Source: an uncultured Prevotellaceae bacterium (GTDB lineage: Bacteria; Bacteroidota; Bacteroidia; Bacteroidales; Bacteroidaceae). From it: DNA of 64,000 nucleotides. The notes below the pieces were generated by a model, which saw only the letters and a list, made by a program, of their open reading frames with translations, was not told the origin of the DNA and ran no database searches. The first letter of the stretch is position 1, and each line of letters opens with the position of its first letter. The position numbers were made by a program, and so were the translations under genes. Where the stretch lies: positions 147,809-211,808 of the forward strand of contig CACYJV010000001.1 in the NCBI GenBank assembly GCA_902774815.1, given 5' to 3'. Below, piece by piece: positions 60,762-64,000 of this stretch.

Positions 60762-60959
60762 TTATTTAATTAAACTTCCAGGTTTATCAAAATCGCTTGT
60801 TTCAAAAGTTTTATTCATCTCAGGAATTATTATCAGTTTTTTTATACTGCGATTACATTTCTTGAGATTAGGGAAACGATCGTAAATTAAAATGACATGT
60901 CCAGTCTCCTCACTTGCCGTGTACTCACCTTTCTCATTGGGTTGAATATCAACATCCAA
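60762..60959 (-). CDS. Small hypothetical protein upstream of the BspA-like gene
   Basis: A 65-codon frame with a TTG start (no ATG is available in frame) ends 11 bases before the BspA-like ATG. It reads MDVDIQPNEKGEYTASEETG, later GHVILIYDRFPNLKKC and IIIPEMNKTFETSDFDKPGS. No signal or membrane segment is present. It could be a remnant of a larger gene or a leader frame. A TATCTTTG box lies at 61024-61017. Low confidence. Confidence 0.3.
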   Translation of the reverse strand: MDVDIQPNEKGEYTASEETGHVILIYDRFPNLKKCNRSIKKLIIIPEMNKTFETSDFDKPGSLIK

Positions 60960-61106
60960 CCCTTGCGTAAGTAATTCTCAGACCCCTAGAGCCATAAAGG
61001 CTGCTCGAGTTGGTTACAAAGATACAAAAAAATTTTAGAATAGTGCGAGAAGAAGGAAAAAAATCACAAAAACTTTACATATCATATAGAATAATAACTT
61101 ACTGAA

Positions 61107-61143
61107 CAAAAAAACGCTCTCCAGTCGCGATGACTGGAGAGCG
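61107..61143 (-). terminator. Strong rho-independent terminator of thrS
   Basis: Perfect 12-base arms CGCTCTCCAGTC / GACTGGAGAGCG with a 5-base loop and, on the reverse strand, seven T residues. It ends thrS transcription about 75 bases past its stop, so thrS cannot feed infC. Confidence 0.9.
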
Positions 61144-61159
61144 TAAATGAAGGAACCCA

Positions 61160-61195
61160 CCTCCTGCCCCTCCCTTCGGGAGGGGTTGGGTGTTT
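61160..61195. repeat. Dispersed CCCCTCCC...GGGAGGGG element
   Basis: Palindrome CCCCTCCCTTCGGGAGGGG followed by TTGGGTG lies between the thrS stop and its terminator. It belongs with the copies at 28489, 28734 and 63820. Confidence 0.55.
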
Positions 61196-61216
61196 GGGTA
61201 TCTGGGGACTGGGCCC

Positions 61217-63181
61217 TTAATCGTTGGGCTTCAGGTTTGTAGCCTTGAGCATCTCGGCAACTTCCTCGTTGATGCGCTGGGCGAACTCCTCCATCTTCAT
61301 GGTCTTCTGCTCGCCACCACCCTGCTTACGCATGGCGACAAGGCCTTCGGCAGCCTCCTGTTCGCCAACCACGAGCATGTAGGGCACACGCTTCAGTTCG
61401 TTGTCGCGAATCTTGCGGCCAATCTTCTCGTTGCGGTCGTCGAGTGTTGCACGCACGCCCTGCTCTGCCAAGTAGTCGCAGACGCGGTGGGCATAGTCGT
61501 TGTACTTCTCGGAGATAGGCAGGATGGCCACCTGCTCAGGTGTGAGCCAGAGTGGGAAGTGACCTGCAGTGTGCTCGATGAGCACAGCCGTGAAGCGCTC
61601 CATGGAGCCGAACGGTGCGCGGTGCACCATGACAGGCGTCTGCTTGGAGTTGTCCTCAGCGGTGTACTCCAAGTGGAAGCGCTGCGGCAGGTTATAGTCA
61701 ACCTGAATGGTGCCCAGCTGCCAACGGCGGCCGATGGCATCTTTCACCATGAAGTCGAGCTTCGGTCCGTAGAAGGCAGCCTCGCCATATTCAACCTTGG
61801 CTTCCAGTCCCTTCTCCTTGCAGGCATCGATGATGGCCTGCTCAGACTCAGCCCAAACCTCGTCGGAGCCGATGTACTTCTCGGTATCCTTCGGATCGCG
61901 AAGGGAAATCTGTGCCTCAACATTCTCAAAGTTGAAGATGGAGAACACGGCCTTGATGATGTCCATCACGCGCATGAACTCGCCTTTCACCTGATCGGCA
62001 CGGCAGAAGATGTGAGCATCGTCCTGCGTGAACGAGCGCACACGAGTGAGTCCGTGCAGCTCGCCTGACTTCTCATAGCGATAGACCGTGCCGAACTCAG
62101 CAATGCGCAGCGGCAGGTCCTTGTAGGAACGGGGCTTCCAAGCGAAGATTTCGCAGTGGTGGGGGCAGTTCATCGGCTTCAGCATGTACTCCTCGCCCTC
62201 CTCCGGAGTGGTGATGGGGCGGAAGGCATCTTTCGAATAGTGAGCATAGTGGCCACTCGTGACGTAGAGGTTCTTGCCACCGATGTGCGGCGTGATGACC
62301 TCCTGATAGCCGAAGTTCTTCTGAATCTTGCGCAGCATGTCCTGCAGGCGCAGGCGCAGGTCGGTGCCCTTCGGCAGCCAGATGGGAAGTCCCTTGCCCA
62401 CGCGGTCGGAGAACATGAAGAGCTCCATTTCCTTGCCAATCTTGCGATGGTCGCGCTTCTTGGCTTCCTCGAGCATGACGAGATACTCGTCGAGCATCTT
62501 CTTCTTCGGGAACGAAACGCCATAGAGGCGCTGCATCTGCTCGCGCTCGGCATCGCCACGCCAGAAGGCACCGGCAACGCTCGTCAGCTTCACGGCCTTG
62601 ATGAGTCCGGTCGAAACAAGGTGCGGACCACGACAAAGGTCGGTGAAGGCTCCCTGCGTGTATGTAGAGATAGAACCATCTTCAAGGTCCTGCTCAATAT
62701 GTTCGCACTTGTAGGTCTGACCATCGGCAGCGAACTCCTTCAGCGCATCGGCCTTAGCCACCTCGCGGCGAACCACCGGTTCGTCCTTACGGGCCAGTTC
62801 CAACATCTTAGCCTCAATGGTGGGGAAGTCGCTTTCCTTAATCATCTCACCGCCCGGCAGCAGCACGTCGTAGAAGAATCCATTATCGACGGCCGGTCCG
62901 AAACCAAACTGAATGCCAGGATAGAGCTCCTTCAGTGCCTCAGCCAGCAGGTGGGCAGAGGTATGCCAGAAGGTGCGCTTACCCTCGTCGTCGTCGAACT
63001 TGTAGAGTGCGATGGTGGCGTCAGCCTGAATAGGACGGTTGAGTTCTACTGTCTCACCATTTACGGCGCAAGATACAACGTTGCGTGCGAGAGCCGGTGA
63101 GATGCTCTCGGCGATTTGATAGCCAGTTACGCCCTGCTCATACGAGCGAACAGATCCGTCTGGAAATGTGATTTTTACCAT
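61217..63181 (-). CDS. thrS: Threonyl-tRNA synthetase
   Basis: ATG 63181 gives 654 residues. Domains in order: TGS ([31 protein letters not shown]), editing domain with [11 protein letters not shown] near 73 and CRGPHL near 186, class II catalytic core with zinc-site [12 protein letters not shown] near 331, [13 protein letters not shown] near 375 and motif 3 [16 protein letters not shown] near 512, and the C-terminal anticodon domain. It charges tRNA-Thr and edits mis-acylated Ser. In most Bacteroidetes thrS directly precedes infC; here it ends in its own terminator, and accessory genes follow. Confidence 0.98.
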   Translation of the reverse strand: MVKITFPDGSVRSYEQGVTGYQIAESISPALARNVVSCAVNGETVELNRPIQADATIALYKFDDDEGKRTFWHTSAHLLAEALKELYPGIQFGFGPAVDNGFFYDVLLPGGEMIKESDFPTIEAKMLELARKDEPVVRREVAKADALKEFAADGQTYKCEHIEQDLEDGSISTYTQGAFTDLCRGPHLVSTGLIKAVKLTSVAGAFWRGDAEREQMQRLYGVSFPKKKMLDEYLVMLEEAKKRDHRKIGKEMELFMFSDRVGKGLPIWLPKGTDLRLRLQDMLRKIQKNFGYQEVITPHIGGKNLYVTSGHYAHYSKDAFRPITTPEEGEEYMLKPMNCPHHCEIFAWKPRSYKDLPLRIAEFGTVYRYEKSGELHGLTRVRSFTQDDAHIFCRADQVKGEFMRVMDIIKAVFSIFNFENVEAQISLRDPKDTEKYIGSDEVWAESEQAIIDACKEKGLEAKVEYGEAAFYGPKLDFMVKDAIGRRWQLGTIQVDYNLPQRFHLEYTAEDNSKQTPVMVHRAPFGSMERFTAVLIEHTAGHFPLWLTPEQVAILPISEKYNDYAHRVCDYLAEQGVRATLDDRNEKIGRKIRDNELKRVPYMLVVGEQEAAEGLVAMRKQGGGEQKTMKMEEFAQRINEEVAEMLKATNLKPND

Positions 63182-63213
63182 ATACAAAATAGTTATTTAA
63201 GTTTAATCGGGTG

Positions 63214-63221
63214 CAAAGGTA
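63214..63221 (-). promoter_or_regulatory. -7 box of thrS
   Basis: Reverse-strand TACCTTTG, 32 bases before the ATG. The -33 box is weak. No T-box or other leader RNA structure was recognised. Confidence 0.5.
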
Positions 63222-63442
63222 CGAATAAGTGAGCGAAATGAAAAGGAAAACACGAAGTTTTTTTCATTTCATTTCCGAACGAGAGAACTTTCGGCGAAGC
63301 CAAAGGTAGTGCAAATCGAGGGAAATGCAAAATAAAATCGAATTTATTTTCATTTCCAAGATGCAGCCTACCTAAGACCAAAGGTCAAAGTTCTTTCTCC
63401 ACTGCGTTATGAAAGGCCACTGACGATACGGAATCTTTTTGC

Positions 63443-63487
63443 CCACAGATTGCACAGATTTCACAGATTACGTTGATTTCACAGATT
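63443..63487. repeat. Nonamer array NCACAGATT (5 units)
   Basis: Five 9-base units (CCACAGATT, GCACAGATT, TCACAGATT, ACGTTGATT, TCACAGATT) in the 663-base gap upstream of thrS. Same family as 1548-1574. Confidence 0.8.
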
Positions 63488-63550
63488 GGAATTGCTGTCC
63501 TTTAGAGGGGGGATAAACAGTGCTTTAGAGTTGTAAAGCACCGCCTTTTT

Positions 63551-63720
63551 TGCGTGTAGGGGCAGACCCCCGTGTCTGCCCGTGTTTTCAGTGGTCGTGG
63601 CTCCCAGTTGTAGGGGGAGACTCCCGTGTCTGCCCGTTGTTCGGTGGTTCCTGTCTTGCTTGGGTGGTTCCTGTCTTGCTTGGGGATGGCGGGCAGACAC
63701 GGGGGTCTGCCCCTACGCGT
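63551..63720. repeat. Palindromic repeat cluster (GGCAGACCCCCGTGTCTGCC core)
   Basis: Three copies of a self-complementary core lie at about 63560-63580, 63615-63635 and 63691-63712, the outer two inverted, with 31-base arms matching at about 27 positions. Between them a 20-base word is tandemly duplicated (63643-63662 and 63663-63682). It resembles a REP/MITE-like element. Short frames across it are not genes. Confidence 0.75.
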
Positions 63721-63757
63721 AGTGCGTGTCCCAAAGGGCTGAGCGGAGAAGGAAAGG

Positions 63758-63797
63758 GTAATCTCGCACCTCCGTACCCTCGTACCCCCGTACCCCC
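63758..63797. repeat. Octamer array GTACCCCC/GTACCCTC (5 units), inverted copy of 38610
   Basis: Read on the reverse strand the units appear in the same order as at 38610-38649, ending GAGATTAC. A CCCTCCCTTTGGGAGGG palindrome follows at 63821. Confidence 0.8.
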
Positions 63798-63844
63798 GAG
63801 AAATGCTATTCAAAGCACCCTCCCTTTGGGAGGGAAGGGGTGGG

Positions 63845-64000
63845 TTACTCCCCTTCCTCCTTGTCCACGTTGTACTCGTTGTCCTCACGGGCCTTTGCGG
63901 CGAGTGCGAGTTCCTTCTTGGTGAACTCTCCGGTGGCACGGGCGCGGAGTCGGTAGCCGACGATGTTCTTCGAGGCCATGAACTCCTTGGCGGAGTTGGC
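63845..64000 (-). CDS. C-terminal end of an unidentified protein, cut by window edge
   Basis: The reverse strand is open from the right edge to a TAA at 63845, giving the last 51 residues: it begins ANSAKEFMASKNIVGYRLRA, continues RATGEFTKKELALAAKARED and ends in acidic residues VDKEEGE. It has no membrane segment; the composition (helical, charged, acidic end) is that of a normal cytoplasmic protein. I cannot name the family from this piece. Confidence 0.5.
   Translation of the reverse strand, partial: ANSAKEFMASKNIVGYRLRARATGEFTKKELALAAKAREDNEYNVDKEEGE

Noticed and set aside
63182-63844. Hidden gene upstream of thrS
   Set aside because: The gap is accounted for by a -7 box, nonamer, palindromic and octamer repeats; no frame has coding character.
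63502-63939. 145-codon reverse-strand frame
   Set aside because: Runs through palindromic and octamer repeats and overlaps a better-supported C-terminal CDS in another frame.
1-64000. tRNA, rRNA, tmRNA or known riboswitch
   Set aside because: No tRNA-like cloverleaf with a TTCGA-type T-loop, rRNA segment or recognisable riboswitch core was found in any gap by eye; a covariance-model scan would be decisive.

Overview
The window is from a Bacteroidota chromosome, most likely Prevotellaceae (Prevotella or a close relative). Upstream regions carry the Bacteroidetes promoter (TTTG, about 20 bases, TAnnTTTG) and almost no Shine-Dalgarno sequence. Gene families point the same way: RprXY, EF-G2, a GH57/GT4/debranching-enzyme glycogen set, BspA-like leucine-rich repeats, dockerin-like EF-hand pairs on non-cellulosomal proteins, and many lipoproteins and outer-membrane barrels. 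No rRNA, tRNA, CRISPR array, transposase or phage gene was seen. About 55 genes are annotated. They include two edge-truncated CDSs (left and right), two very small genes (28 and 50 codons) and one frameshifted pseudogene.

Layout. 1-13 kb: alpha-glucan metabolism (GH13 amylase, GH57-like protein, GT4 transferase, debranching enzyme) with fabD, a lipid kinase, miaA, a barrel protein and gapA. 12.7-18.5 kb: mscL, lipoprotein, ettA, a tiny membrane protein, a patatin fused to an outer-membrane barrel, and a GNAT enzyme. 18.6-22.1 kb: arginine deiminase, CtlX-type citrulline hydrolase and ornithine aminotransferase, which together form an arginine-to-glutamate-semialdehyde route. 22-29 kb: large beta-barrel with a Gly/Arg tail, nucleoside deoxyribosyltransferase coupled to a secreted endonuclease, esterase, lipoprotein. 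29-38 kb: rhodanese/metallo-hydrolase fusion, two methyltransferases, RprXY, EF-G2, hemW. 38-43.5 kb: a metal/cobalamin-type importer operon lacking its ATPase, with a phytase-like protein, a 50-residue protein and a sugar-isomerase-like protein. 43.5-49 kb: tcdA, PspC/PadR pair, tex. 49-52 kb: giant beta-helix protein with an N-terminal dockerin. 52.5-64 kb: rplT-rpmI-infC and thrS, usually adjacent, here separated by about 7 kb of accessory genes (AraC stress-type cluster, lipocalin, pseudogene, BspA-like protein).

The least expected content lies between genes. Tandem arrays with unit lengths of exactly 7, 8, 9 or 22 bases recur across the window. Heptamer arrays usually contain the stop codon of the flanking gene. 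Because 7 is not divisible by 3, three units holding a stop triplet close every frame. The heptamer array that lies wholly inside a coding region has no stop on the coding strand. Arrays of 22 bases sit mostly 35-160 bases upstream of good promoters. Three of the convergent gene pairs are separated by inverted repeats with 23-32 base arms. These patterns were read by eye; statistical tests remain to be run.
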